64,000 bases of DNA from Phylloscopus collybita (GCA_027886175.1 JAJNNQ010000029.1:5202501-5266500), one strand, 5' to 3'. Shown: positions 1 to 14,704, counted from the stretch's first letter. Notes: generated from the letters alone by a model not told the origin. Made by a program: numbers and translations.

Positions 1-3000
1 GGCCCATTATCAGAAGGCATCTGCCCCGCTCCCCCCAGAGTTACAGGAGATAAAGAACATCTTCACAGCTGCTTTCAAAAGACAAAATAGAATACACATT
101 TTTCATTCCATAACCCAAGACAGGTTGGTTTTGCTTTAGTTTTACCACTTCTTGCAAATAAAATGTTTACTAAAAGCATCATTTTGTCCCGTGCATGAAG
201 CTAGTTCTACAGAAAAGCATTCCTGCTACTCCTCTCAGAAGACTATAGAGAGAGGTGTGGATTGCAGCATATGAAGCCACAGAAAAAACATTCCTAATTG
301 TGTGTTATTAAGGGAATTGTGATGGCTTTGTAACAAATAAGAAACCTTTTGAACCTTTTGAAGGATCAGAATTGAACTTTTTTCAGACAGGACCAGTGTG
401 AAACCAGTGATATTCTCCTGCAAATTTCTGGGGAATGATGGACTCTATTTCCAAATTTTCTTGTTTTCATAGGACTCACCTAAACAATGAGAAATAAACA
501 CTATCTCCAAATAGATTGCTAAATTTTTTCTCCATACCTGTACTTAATTTGCTTTCAATACTTACAAATAAATAATTTAGGACAATTTAAATTTCATTCA
601 GCAAATTGATTTTCTAATGGCAAATTCCTATGTTTTGTGTGCACAGCATTCTTATTATTCTGTGCAGACGAGACCTTGTAACAGTAAAAAATAGAAGTTC
701 CTGTAAGTGTTGGTCAGGTTTCTATCTTAGGAGAGCAAACTCATGGAAATTTTTATAACTATATCAAACACTGCTTGCCTGTGCATGCTGTGATTTTCTT
801 TCCTGGATCAGAAATTTAGAGATTCAGCTCACAGGCTGTGAGCTTGCCTCCTACACGGAGCTGACATCACAGTTAATTAAAAGAAAGTCACTGTACTACT
901 GGCATTCCTGAGATGAGGCATTAGCGTAGCACATTCTGGACAGCAGACAACTTCTACAAATTATACCACAAATTGCTTGGCACAGACACAAGCTCTCATC
1001 ATTAAGGGAAAGTGGAAGAATACTGTTGGGATTCCTGATGTAGTGTAAGAACAACAAAACCCCTCCAATTATTCAATCTTAAGGGATCAAAAGCACAAAA
1101 ACTGCATTAGTGGGTACCTGAAGGTGTAAACTGCATAAGATTGCACCAGATAATGCTAAGAGGTAGTAGCTGCCACTAATTCCTCAACAGAAATAGGAAG
1201 TTCTTATGCTCCTCTCATATCTCCACTCTTTTGTAACATGATATGTTCATTCATTTATTTCTCAGGCTTATATGTGGCTGAGCACAGTGGATATATTCAC
1301 ACTTACTCCATCATTCTGTATTTCTAGGCATTTTGTTTAACAATGATAACAAATGAGTGAATAATACTTACTGTCTCTTCTCAGCCAAGTATTCACAGTC
1401 TAAACTCCATTACTTTTGCTGAACCCTTGATCTATGTCAGTTCTTGTTTTAGATCAGGACTTCCTGGTAAAGCTGATGTTTGTGACAAGCCTTCTTGACT
1501 CTGTGATTCCCAGAAAATGAAGAGAATAGATACCCCAGTGACTATGACTCACACTTGGAAGCTACTGCAAGTCCCAGCTCAGAAGCTCTCCTCTGTTGGC
1601 TTGAATCATCAGCAGTGTAAAACAACCTATGACCTCTGAACACTGCTCATTATTGTCAAACTGAAAAGAAAGAAAAGAAAATGAAGCTCACTTCTGTTTA
1701 TAACTATGTTTTTACTGCAATAGTTGGAAGTGTCATTTCTCTGCCATACTTTGTTGTTTTGTCTTTTTTCAAAGTCATCTTCTACTCTGAGCTGGATAGA
1801 GATACTAATTTCTAAAGAGAAGAAATATATTTTTAGTTGCTTTTAGGGTAAAAATTTAATAAAGCAGCTCAATTTAATTAAATAAATTGGTTCAGTTTCC
1901 TGGATATGTCTCATGTTCCGTCTAAAACAAAGATTTGATTGCCAAAGCACAGAATATTTAGGGTTTGCTCACTGTTTCTCCTAGTCAATAATTCTGTTAA
2001 CATGTAAGGTGTGGCATACCCTTATATCTGCAATCATAGCAGTAGATCACAGGTGCACAGGAACAAATCACATCTGTATAAACATGCAGCTTTTTTTTCA
2101 GTGGGATAGTAAAGGATAACTGGTACTTCTCCATTACAGATTAGATTAGACTGATTAGGAGCATCTATAACTCACACATGCATGTTCTGTGGTGCACCCA
2201 TTTAGGGCAACACCTTAGGTCATCTCTTAGAAACTACAGGCACATTTGCCTGCTCTTCTGCCAATACATGCATTTCAGACACTGGACCAGCAGTGTCCTC
2301 CCCATGTTTGTTTCTGGTGTTTGAAAAGGAAATTCAAGGCATAGGTTATTCCAACAGGTCAGAAATCTGGGCAGCTGGGATCCTCCAGATTCAGCTATGA
2401 GGTCTGGAGTGACAGTCAATATTTTTCCTCAAATCGTGATAGCTGAGAGATGTTGCAGGCTTTCAGACCTGATATTAGACCTCTCTGAATTTCCTGAGTT
2501 TACTTGTAGTTGTGTGGGCTAGTTCAGGATGAGGAGAATAATCTGAAAAGAAAGGAGGGTCGTATTAGAAGTTACCAACATCATCCCATGTCCTTAAAGG
2601 TCTAGATATCTACATTGTTTAGAGAAAGAAAAGAGAAGCTGTGTGTGTTTGGTTTTTTTAAAGCATGCAGAAAACTTTATTAAATCACTGCTACTTAGTT
2701 GAAAGAAAATCAGCAAAAAGAGGCTGTTTGGTAAACTATAATGTACATGTGACAAATGCAACGTTTTATGGGATTTTCAAAACAGGCTTTTACTCTGTGG
2801 TTCAGGTGAGTGAGGAAAGTTACTGTTCTGCTACAAAAAAATCCTGTACTTCTGGGATGTAACAGCTAAAAGTGAAATGTGGGGAAAAGAAAAGAAGAAA
2901 ACAATGAAAAAAGTTTTGCTTTAAGTAGACAAGCACATTTGTTTGTTTTGTTCCTACACTTCACAACTGCAACACAGTATAAAGCAGCTAAAAGTCAAAC

Positions 3001-3245
3001 TCACCCTACCAGATAACAGTAGGCTTTTCACTTCTTCTCCGTTTGAGTCACAGCCAGGTGATGAGTCCAGTTAAAAATGCCTCATCTTAAAATGCTTAAA
3101 CTTAAACATTAAATCCAATCAGAATTTCTTGACAGTTTTTAGTCCAGAAGTCAATTACAGCTTTCTGCAAGGTAAGAAAGACAGTATTTCAAGCTACTTT
3201 ATTTTTCTCTCCTCTGCTTCCATTTCTCCAATGTCTTTTGATATG
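1..3245. other. AT-rich unique DNA, no gene recognised
   Basis: Stops are frequent in every frame and the longest open stretches are about 60 codons, as expected by chance at this base composition. I recognise no CR1 or LTR sequence, no RNA gene and no long tandem repeat. It is consistent with intergenic or intronic DNA; a small diverged repeat or a short conserved non-coding element could be missed by eye. Confidence 0.6.
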
Positions 3246-3347
3246 TTTTGGGGGAGGGTGGGGGTTTTTTGTAGTTTTGGGGTGTGTTTGGTTTTGTCTG
3301 ATTGGTTAGTTTTATTTGATGTTTTTGTTGTGGTGGTTGTTGGGGGG
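3246..3347. repeat. G/T-rich low-complexity tract
   Basis: About 100 bases made almost only of G and T on the + strand, with runs of four to six G or T and very few A or C. It has no fixed period, so it is low-complexity sequence rather than a microsatellite. Similar strand-asymmetric tracts recur in this window near 33.7, 34.6 and 35.4 kb, and as A/C-rich complements near 5.0, 35.0, 52.6 and 61.8 kb. Confidence 0.85.
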
Positions 3348-4938
3348 ATTAACTACATTTTAAAGTAACTAATCTCCAACTTTCATTCTCCCAGTATCTT
3401 TCACCTGGGTGGAAATTTGGTCTCAAATTTTTGGAAACCTCTAAAAGACCATTTAAATGGTATTTAGAGCACCTAGGAAACAGTGGCTACAAAAAATCAG
3501 AAGCCTCTGTGGCTTCCAAGAAAATATGTAAAAGTGTGAAATGGTATTAGCTTGTTTGTAGATCAGATCCAGATAGTTCAATACAGTCCATGCTCTGTGT
3601 ACATTTTTATTCCTGTTAAAAATTTAAAAGGCAGCCTTTTAATGTCTTTGCATTAACTTAAATTGCAGTTAGTCTGTAAAACAATCAGATAGATGGTATT
3701 AAAAGTATATTAATAATAAAACAGATGCTTTAAAAATCTAGTATCAACCTGACTCCACTTTACATTTCATAGAGCTTGCCTGGCTGAGAATTACTCTACT
3801 CCGGTCAAATTTCAGACTGGAGCCCTGTGTGGAAATTTCTAACTTTTCACTGAAAACACAAGACTTGATTATTCTGTTTAGTTACTTTTTAAGAAGAAAA
3901 TGCCACTTGGGTCCTTGAATTAAATCCTGAAATCAGTTTGTATTATTTACTTCTAAGGGCTGAGACCAAAGTATGAACAAGTCACCCATGAATGATCAAA
4001 CAATAGCATCTAAGCTGGACAGAGGCCTTTTGCTCTGATAGAAATTACAACAGAAGAAAGAGAAGCTGTCATTGCATCTACATTGTCCTGTAGTTTCACC
4101 AGCAATAATGTTTCCAGAAGCAAGGCTTGAGAGCACAGCTAGTCCAGGATCTGAATATCAAGGTGCAGAAAGGTACATCCTTAGCAGATTCATCTTCAGG
4201 CATGGCCACAGGTCTGCATTTATTCTATTGCCAGGGTGTAAGTGAAAAATGTTAAAGATAGGTTTAGAGCTAATAACAGAAGCATCTCATATATCCCTTA
4301 GTTTAAAAGCTTCCTTAGCTTTAGTGCTCTACTGTAGTACTACATTAGATTTGAATAGAATACTGTAACTTTTTCCATGTTCCTAGTGCTTGTACTACTT
4401 ATTTTGTGACACTCAACCTTGCCAATACCACATATGCCTGTGCTACTTCAAGAATACAGACAGAGCTGTACAGATGCACTGACATATCTTCATAGCCTTT
4501 TGTCTCAATTTAGAGACAAATTTGAGGAGAAAACACTCTGGGATAAGTGTTTTTCTCTAAAGAAAAGGGCTCCAATAATCCCTTTTTGCCAATGAGAGAA
4601 ATGAATATCAGTGGGTGAAAAATGAAAAAAAAAAAAGTAAAACTGTTTATTAACAAAGCAAGATACCCACAAGACACTGGAAAAAATTGAGCCTTACATC
4701 CCATCCGCACCTTGCCTTGTAGCTGGGAGGCAAAGATGGTGGCTGGCTCCCTTTGTCGAAGGGGAAGGGGGAGAAAAAAAGTTCACACAGCAGCTGGGAA
4801 CCTGTTGGATTTTTGGCATTGGCTTCCTCCTCACAGCAGGCAAAACTGGTGGATTTTAGTGTTCTTTGTCATGCTGATTCGGTTTCTCCAAGGTCTCCAA
4901 GATTTAGGGTGGCCCCCACCAGCTCCCTGGATGGATTT
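3348..4938. other. Unique DNA, no gene recognised
   Basis: No coding exon or known repeat is visible. The last 250 bases (from about 4690) are GC-richer than their surroundings and lead directly into the A/C-rich tract. The overlapping 60-90 codon open frames there resemble no protein I know, and their C-terminal parts are simply translated low-complexity DNA. Confidence 0.55.
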
Positions 4939-5070
4939 AAAAAACCAAACAAACAACCAACCAACCAAATAACAAAAACCCCCACCTGAAAGCAGTTCAA
5001 GGAAAACAAACAAACAAACACCAACACACACACCCCCCCAACAACAACAACAACAAAAATAACAACTACA
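4939..5070. repeat. A/C-rich low-complexity tract
   Basis: About 130 bases mostly of A and C on the + strand: blocks of (CCAA), (AAAC), (CA) and (CAA), broken once near 4987-5003 by a more mixed segment. The complement is G/T-only, the same composition class as the tract at 3246. The open frames that cross it on both strands are repeat translation, not genes. Confidence 0.85.
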
Positions 5071-6141
5071 AAAAGCCACTGAGAGGATTCCCAGTACTGC
5101 TTCCAAGCTACGGGAAAGTAAAAAAACGAAACTTCACTTCTTGGTTTAAGCTAGCAGAAACCAGTGCAATTAAAGGAACAATGTGGGGTCTCATTCTGCG
5201 CCACAACCTGAGCACACTGGACGGAGAGTGAGGTTTGAAGAGAGCCTGCCCAGGGTTCCCAGGCTCTGGCCCTGCCACCTGGTTCATCTTAAAGTACAGC
5301 AGCCATTTCTGGGCATAAAGCAGATGATTAGGGAATAGAGTGTCATCATAAAATCAGCCCAAGACACCAGTCTAAAGAAAAAAAAAAAATCTGTATTACT
5401 GATAGAATATTTCTTTTTATGGCTGAAACTGCCAACTGATTTTAAAATATTCACTTAAAGCATTTATCAGCTTATGTTACCTATCTTTACATCTACAAAT
5501 GTCTCTGGTTTGTTCGGATTTTTAGAGACCTATTCGCTCTGTCTGCTGCTGCCAGTAATATAGGCTTATCAAACACAAGCACAGGACAGTTGTGCTCAAA
5601 TACCTATAAAGCCTATTACAAACACTGAAGCAAAAATTTATCTTTGGCAATTATAGGAGATAAAACCAAAATATCAATACTACCCTTTCTAAGAGAATGG
5701 ATCCACAGAGATCTAAGCTGTTTCTGAAGTTACAGAGGTACCTGCTTCTCCAGGTTTGCATTCAAGTATACATTAATTAAGTTTTGGGACAAACGGTCTT
5801 AAAGGAATTCTTACAACTGACACCTTCTTTAAGGGCTTCACTGAAATTACTTATTGTGTTTGAAGCAACACATTGCCTCAGGCCTGTGGAAATTGCATAC
5901 ACACAGATACTGCCTTTAATAAACATAGATTTATATCCTGCTTCTCTTGTAATAGCTTTAAAAAGTAATAGTAACTAAGCACATAGTTTAAAAACTATTG
6001 GACAGTCTCCAGCTTACCCAAGGCAGTTCGGCTCCTGTTTTAGAGCCTTACACCAATACTCAGAGAGTCATAAATTGCCTTCCTTTGTCTTGTCTTGTCT
6101 TCTTTTACATCTGATATCATGTTTACTTACAGAAGCATGAG
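5071..6141. other. Unique DNA, no gene recognised
   Basis: Mixed-composition DNA without recognisable repeats or exons. A short A13 run lies near 5379-5391. The 5150-5300 part is a little GC-richer but has no convincing open frame. Confidence 0.55.
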
Positions 6142-6693
6142 TTGAAGGTAGGTACAATGCTCTGGCATGAGCCAAGCATTCCCCACAACATGCAGGAAAA
6201 AAAATATCTATTGTCCCCGAGTATGGTTAGGACCTTTTCACGAAGAGAAAGGCCCTTTATCTTCAGGGAACTTTCTGTGGTAGTCTTATCTTCTGATCCA
6301 GCACAATCTGTTTGTATAGTACAGACTGAAGACCAGACAGAGCAAGGGAGGACAGAAAACATTCTAAAACAAATCCTACTTCATATTGTTCCATATTGCT
6401 ACAACTCTTTCCACTGGACCGGGTGGGAGCACAGGAGATACAACTGGGTTCTCATTGGTGATGCCACTGCCTCTGCCAGCCCCACACTGCTGTCTGCTGC
6501 TTCCACACCTTGCTGTGTGGAACACCCAGACCTCACTGCTCTGAAAGCTACTGAAACATGGGGCCTCTCCTGGGCAAGGGTGAGGACACAGCCAGGTAAA
6601 AACACAGAGCTCCAGGATTCAGCCTTATGGATAAAGAAAAAGAAAAGATGCTACAACTTTGTTTATCAGAGGCAGCAGTTGCCTCTTCAATGA
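6142..6693 (+). other. Unassigned 183-codon open reading frame
   Basis: This is the longest ATG-to-stop frame in the window. The product starts MKVGTMLWHEPSIPHN and ends in a lysine-rich stretch followed by YNFVYQRQQLPLQ. I see no signal peptide, membrane segment, coiled coil, zinc-binding pattern or family motif, and no likeness to CR1 ORF2 or retroviral proteins. Local GC rises between about 6400 and 6620, which lowers stop density and makes a long open frame likelier by chance. Antisense open frames of 68-80 codons overlap it. I see no convincing splice sites, promoter or poly(A) signal around it. It may be a chance ORF, part of an unspliced lncRNA or a diverged exon; I do not assign a function. 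Confidence 0.15.
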
Positions 6694-7272
6694 CTTTCAC
6701 TTTGCGACATTGGCTGCAGGAAGTGATGCATAAACTTTGGAGTAAGCCTCTGGGCTGTGTACCTAGCATACGGGAACTTTGGGAAGTCAATGCTGAGCAA
6801 CTGTGTTAGCGTCACAAGGACTCTTCTGTCTACATTCAATATCCACATCTAATAGCAGTATTGCAGAAAATATTTGTGCCTTGCTTCACACTTGTTTATT
6901 TTCAGAGACCAACAATGTAAGAGGTGGCAAACTCACGTCAGATCAGAGGGTAACAAGCTAGAAAGGAGAGGCAGGGTCCTAGAAAATCCTGTTCATAAAA
7001 ATAAAACGTTGAACATCAGTTGAGTATGGTTTACAAAGGGTGACAGATCAAAAAAAAATACAGTAATCTCTGGCAATCTCCTCCGTCTCCCCATTGAATG
7101 CTAGTAACTGCACAGCCAGCTATCACAAGATACTCTAAGAGAGGTACTCAGATAAAATGACAGATGCTTTGTCAGGTATCTGCTGTCTCAGGAATTGCTA
7201 AACACTTAGTTTACACCACATTTAATTGCCATTTAATAAATTGCACATTTAATAAACCATTTTTGCTTTAGG
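6694..7272. other. Unique DNA before the GAAA array
   Basis: No gene or known repeat recognised. The last 60 bases are AT-rich and carry short overlapping copies of a CATTTAAT-like word just before the tetranucleotide array begins. Confidence 0.55.
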
Positions 7273-9025
<1,753 letters not shown>

Positions 9026-10587
9026 TGTTCTATATATCACAGTGCCTTAGATTTGCATGGCCAGGTTTTTGGTGCTATGGGAATGGCTTCTGCTGGAAGC
9101 TTCCTCCATCCCCTGTAGAACCAATCCCAGCTGGCTCCCAGACAGATGTGCCACTGGCCAAGGCCAGGCCAATCAGAAATGGTGATAACACTCCTGTGAT
9201 AACAGATTTAAGAGCAGGGGAGAAAAATTATTAAGCAGCTGTAACTGCAGCAAGAAAAGAATGGGGTGAGAACACATGAGAGGAACAGCCCTACAGACAC
9301 CAAGGTCAGTGCAGAAAGACGTGGAGCAGCTGCTCCAGGCAGCAGAGCTGAGATTCTCCTGCAACCTGAGGTGCAAACCATGGTGAAGTAGCTGTGCCCC
9401 TGCAGCCCATGATGATCCATGGGGATGCAGAGATCCCCCTGCATCCTGTGGAGGAGCAGGTAGATGCCTGAGAGAAAGCTGGGGGACCTGTGCTGAAACA
9501 GGCACCTGGATCAGGCCTAAAGACATGTGGAGGGAAGAGAAGAAGGTTTCCTGGAAGAACTTGTAATCCTGTGGGAGTAAGCTGCCTCTAAAGGACTAGG
9601 CTGCCTCTAAAGATCTGCAGTCCATGGTGGAATGACGTTCGTTGAAGCAGTTTGTGGAGGACTGTCGCCTACAAGATGGACTCATGATAGAGACATTTGT
9701 GAAAAAGTATCTCCTGTGGGAGGGAACCAACACTGAAGCAATAGAAGGACTCCTCTCCCTGAGCAGCGGCAGGAGGAACCTGTGATGGGCTGACTATAAG
9801 CCCCACTCCCTGTCTTCCTGCACCATTGTGAGGGAGTGGGTAATGTTGCCTAGTATCAGAAGAAAAACTTTTCCAAACAATATTAAAATAGTACAAAGAG
9901 CAGATCTTTAATGAAAGCATTCAGGTCCACAAAACACAGGTATGTGCATGCATGGTACAGGATTTCTACTATTTTTATGAGTTTATTTATTGGCATATTT
10001 AGCAGGTACATCTGATCAGTTGCCCCAGCAATATAGCCTTGGGTCAGCAGACCTGGACTCTTGGAGTTGCTCCAGGGGCTTCTTTTCCCTATTTCTTGTT
10101 ATTCTCCTAAGTTTTAGTGCAGAACAGAATGTTCTTGTTAGAAATTATTATTTTTTTTTAAATAAGACTAAACAGAATTTCAAGAATGTGACATAGCTAT
10201 GGTAAAGTGTGAAAAAGGTAAAAAGGTGCTAGAGGCTATAAAGCTAAGCACTAAAAGTCCACAAAGCTACAAATACATGAAAAATACATAAAACAACAAA
10301 CATATTTAGGCATCAGTAAAGCTTGAGAAAGAGGGAAGAGTTGGAGAAAGGTGTTTTTAAGATTTATTTTACTTCTAATTATCCTATTCTGATTTTGCTA
10401 GCAGTAAATTCAATTAATTTCCAGAAGCTGAGTCTGTTTTGCCCATGACAGTATTTGATGAACAATCTCTCCCAGTCTTATCTTACCTCATGAACCCTTC
10501 ATATTTTCTCTTCCCTGTCTGGTTGCAGAGGGCAATGATAGAGTGGCTTGAGTGAGTGACATCCAGCCAGGGTCAACCCACTACACA
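9026..10587 (+). mobile_element. Old avian ERV LTR (+), split by a younger LTR
   Basis: The left part (about 9026-9843) and right part (about 10316-10587) match a long LTR common in bird genomes: a U3 with a TTTAAG-type TATA region near 9208, a central GC-richer zone with repeated GGAGCAG-like words, then a U5 ending near ATCCAGCCAGGGTCAACCCA. I recall this family as an avian endogenous-retrovirus LTR, but the exact subfamily is uncertain. It is diverged, has no open frame and is interrupted by a second LTR at 9844-10315. The left boundary is approximate and I found no convincing TSD for the outer element. The 117-codon antisense open frame over it is not a gene. Confidence 0.75.
9844..10315 (-). 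mobile_element. Nested solo LTR (ERV1-like) inside the older LTR
   Basis: This 472-bp insert begins TGTTGCC and ends GGCATCA, an imperfect terminal inverted repeat (6 of 7). It is flanked by the 4-bp direct repeat GTAA (9840-9843 and 10316-10319). On the - strand an ATTAAA poly(A)-like signal (9907-9912) lies about 63 bp from the 3' end, as expected for an LTR in that orientation. The outer LTR resumes directly to the right with a segment I recognise (GGTGTTTTTAAGATT). A 4-bp TSD suggests ERV1, but four bases can match by chance. The subfamily is not identified. Confidence 0.65.
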
Positions 10588-13500
10588 CAAGCATTCTGAA
10601 CATCACTTTTCTTCTCATTTGTTCTCTTCTTGATTTTGCTAATCAAAGCCAAGACAAACTGTAGGATCTAAAAAAACATAGGTAGAACTTTACAGCAGGA
10701 GACAGTTGTACTGAAATTTAATCCCTCAATAGATTTTAGAAGCCTTTCTATTTCCTGTAGAAAAAAACTCCAAAGCAAAAAACAACACCAAATGAAAAAT
10801 CCTGTGAAGAAATCAAATGGTGACAGAAGCCTTAATACTTACATGACACTCTTGGAAGACAATGAACTTGGCATAAACCTTTTCTGAAAGTCTGTGAGAT
10901 TTCCAAGTTCTAAACCAATGCAAAACTTTACCTTTCTACCTGCCGCCCCATGCTTTTTTTGCTTTTTCCATCTCCGTCCCACATTTCAGTTATATCTTTT
11001 TCAGCTCCGTTGGACTGCACCACTTCACCACTTCACTTAGGGCCCTGATTCAGACTGGGACCTTTGGCTATCACAGCAAGATAACACCAAGCTCAAAATA
11101 TGCCTTTTTTCCTCAAAAATGTTTTCAAATGGGACTACCAAATGGTATATGAAGCAATGTCATCCTACACATGCTAGTAGGCATTCTTTCACATACAAAA
11201 CACACCAAAACCACAGATATGATATGCCAGTAATACTGATTCATCCATCCGAATTTCTCTTCTCCTTTTCCCTGAATATTTCTAATGTGATCCATCATTT
11301 CTCAGATTGAGAACCCTTCATATCTTATTTTACATACCAATTAATGCAATGTCTTGAGATGAAATCTGAGAAGATAAAATATTAGATGCACAAGGAGGCC
11401 CATTTTAATAAAGTACCAAGCTTTCTGTAATGGAAACTTATTCTTAGAAAGTTAATAAAAAGATTCATCTTCCAGACCAGAGGCAGTAGGAAAACTAACA
11501 ATTGTTTAATCATGCAGATCAGTAAGATGCTCAATGTTAAGTGTAAGACTAGTCATTTGCCCTTTCTAGTGAATGAATGTATCATTACATTCAACATTTC
11601 AATTTAGCCCAATACCACAAGTGCATAGTAATTGTGATTTTATTATACAGCCACATAAATAATGCAGTATTTTTAATGATCCATAGCCTTTAGAACACCA
11701 CACTGAAAACAAGAAAGTAGTACACTGTTTAATTTTTACTGACATTAAAGTCCTAAGGAACACAGAAATTTCAACAGCTTTAAAGAAAAAATCAACACTG
11801 TAGCAATGAAATTGTCTAGCTTTAGAACAATACCTGTTAATAGATATATGGACAGTCGATTAGGAAAGGAATCTGTAATCTCAAAAAGAAAGTAAAGACA
11901 TTGTAATAATAAAATTTGAGATAATATAGTCATTATTTTGCCTCTACACTAAAATAATACATAATGCATGTAGGATATTTTAAAATTTAACACTGCAAAA
12001 AAAATCCTATGTTTCATTAATTTCTTTAGCTCTTCCAAAAAGTATATTCTTTTCTAGCTCTGCAGAAAGAGCAAGGACTTTAGGGAAAACAATGCTGAAC
12101 AATTGCTTTCAACACAAGGATCTCTAGGGAGGCTCTGTTTCTCTCTCTGTGGGAAAGGACCTTTCTGGTTATTTTGTGATTCATCAGTTTTCAGATTGCA
12201 GAGACCTATAGTCTGAAAAACATGGCTGTGATGCAGTGAAAAGCATTGCAAAAGGAGGGTTGGATGTAGACATTCTGATGTGAGTGGGTGTTATTTGGAC
12301 AATGAGCAATAATAGCTCTGCTCCTGGGCTTAATTTTTTTGAGCATCTGCCTTTCTGACTGACACAGGCCAAGAATTCTCTTGCTTCAACTGCTTCCATT
12401 CATGCACAAAACACTTACAACATAATTGTGTGCTTATTGACTCAATGTTGCCTTCTCAGCTATAGGTACAAGCACGCCTGCTGGTATTGCAGCACAGCGC
12501 TAACCCCTCATTGCACATTTTATGGAAACTACAGCACATATGCGTGCATGTCCAATGCATACACAATTCTCAGAGCTTGTCTCTTGCAGTTCTCTAACTG
12601 TTCTCTGCCCAGCCACCTTTTTTGGGCAGTTCACTGATGTGTTTAAATAGCTGTGGTCACCTTCCCAACAGGTCAGCACCACCAAATGCTCTTTAAGGCT
12701 TTTCCAAACATCTTACACATTTCTAAAGAACACAGGTAGCTCAGATTGGGTTTTGTTGTTTGTTTTTGGTTTTGTTGTGGTTTTTTTCACCAGTAGCTCA
12801 GTGTATTTCCTCAGTGTGGTCCAGACTTTTTGGAGTGCTCCATAATTACTCAGTCACAGATTTGCTAAATCATGGCGTCCTCACCATGCTAGAGCTGCAT
12901 GTTCTGTATGTCACAGTTTGCATGGAATCTTATTTCAAAAACTGGCTACTTAGCTAGTCAATAAACTTATTTGAGTATGCTTAAAGTACAGGATAATACT
13001 GCTCTTTGATATTACAAAGATCTTTTAGATCTTCTTTGAGCCAACAGAACCAACCAAATATTCCTCAGCCTTAGTTCCCCTGTTTATTATTCTGCATACC
13101 ACAACTAATCCTATAATTCTTAAACTTCACAGCAATAGATTACATTGTCTTCTAACTACCAAAACAACTCAGAGGTAGTCAATACTCACTAGATGAATTT
13201 CTTTAAAAATTGGCTTCACCAATCAGAGAAGTTGCTCTAAAACATACCCTAAAAACCTCTGTCTGATCATTCATTTCTCCTTGGCTGATTTGGGTTTTTA
13301 TTGATTCTGCTAGAAATTACATATTCTGAAATGAAGGAAAAGCAAGAAACATGGTCACATGGTCATGTCTGAGACACATAAAATTTAAATTGCAGAATGG
13401 TCTGTCAGCATAATATCAGTGATCTGTGAATTGTGCATTTAAGCATTACTTGGCTGACTGCTGTGCAGCAACTGACCCCGGCTATGAGCTGCTCCCTGCT

Positions 13501-13869
13501 TGCAAGGTGACATTTACAAGTGACAGATGACACTTCAAGATGTGTAAGTCCAGAACTAGAGGAAAAACACCAATGTGGTTGTGAGAGGTGGAGTGTGACA
13601 TCTTCCTGCTGCTGCCATGTTAGAGTTGCTAACAGAGCACAATGGGCGGGTGAATAATTCTAGAAAAAAGAACAGTCTGTCAGGACTAGGAAGGGAGGAG
13701 GAGGGATATTGAAGTAAGAGATCTTTCTTCTCTCTAACACAACGACTTCTGTAATTTCTAGATATTATGACAAGGCCTCTGACAAGCACAAAAGTGAAAT
13801 GTAACTGTCTCACTTTTCACAATTGTTCCCATAATTAATACTGTTTCAAAATAACATCATTTTTTATCA
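10588..13869. other. Unique DNA, no gene recognised
   Basis: About 3.3 kb with no recognised repeat or exon. A short G/T-rich tract lies at about 12748-12790. The open frames are 61-85 codons and look random. Confidence 0.55.
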
Positions 13870-14704
13870 ACAATGGTGGTGTCCAACAGGACTATGGAAG
13901 GGATCATCCCCCTATCCTTGGCACTAGTGAGGCTACACTGTGGCCCTGGTTCGTGCCTGAGATGTTTTGGTTTTCCGAAATTCTTTTCCCAGGGAATTTT
14001 CTGTAAACAAGAGACATGTTTTTCTAACTGTATCTTTGTTTACATTCTTTCCCTAGGAGGGAACTCTTCTTGATGTCCCTCTGGTCTGACTGATGTGATT
14101 GAAGAGGTTTGTCTTTGTTTCACCAATCAAATTGGTCTGTGTAGAGTGGTATGAAAAGGGAGGACACATCCCAAAAATGGAAGAGTAATTTTCAGCCTTC
14201 TGAAGTCGGAGTCTGTGTGGTTGTGGTGTACAACAACGTCACTACACATCAAATCTGTTTGGGGCCTCTCAATCACTACAAGAAAGACATGGAGGTGCTG
14301 GAGCATGTTCAGAGATGGGTAATGCAGCTGGTGAAGGGAGCACTAGTCTTATGAGGAGCAACTGGAGAAAAGGAGGGTCAGGATGGACCTTCAATTCTCT
14401 GCAAGTACCTGGAAGTAGTGTACTTCTCCCAGATAACAATTGATAGGACAAGAGGAAATTGCCTCAAATTGCACCAGGAGAGATTTAGATTGGATATTAG
14501 GAAATATTTCTTCATGGATAAGGTTGTCAAGCACTGGAACAGGCTGCCCATGGAAGTCATAGAATCACCATCCCTGGCAGTGTTTGAAAGGCATATGTCA
14601 CACCTAGAGACATTTTAAATTTTGACCACAGTAGTGCTTCATTAAGAGTTGGACTGGCTGACCTTAGAGGTCTCTTCCAACCTTAAGGATTCTATGATTC
14701 TATG
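13870..14704 (+). mobile_element. CR1 LINE 3' fragment (+), interrupted by an LTR
   Basis: 5'-truncated CR1. Recognisable CR1 text includes GGCACTAGTGAGGCTACAC before the inserted LTR and, after it, GAAAGACATGGAGGTGCTGG, TTAGATTGGATATTAGG and TCACCATCCCTGGCAGTG. It ends with CTCTTCCAACCTTAAGG and two ATTCTATG units, the diagnostic avian CR1 3' terminus. The 66-codon open frame at 14418-14618 is a decayed piece of CR1 and not a host gene. Another CR1 starts about 220 bp downstream in the same orientation. Confidence 0.93.
13939..14241 (+). mobile_element. Solo ERVK-like LTR within CR1, perfect 6-bp TSD
   Basis: The 303-bp insert starts TGTGGCCC and ends AACGTCA. It is flanked by the identical 6-bp repeat CTACAC (13933-13938 and 14242-14247). 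Removing insert and one TSD copy restores continuous CR1. It carries a CCAAT box (near 14123), a TATA-like TATGAAAAG (14150-14158) about 90 bp before the end, and a U5-like TTTTCAGCCTTCTGA. Six-base duplications and a short LTR are typical of bird ERVK (class II) elements. No internal retroviral sequence is present, so it is a solo LTR formed by LTR-LTR recombination. Confidence 0.85.
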
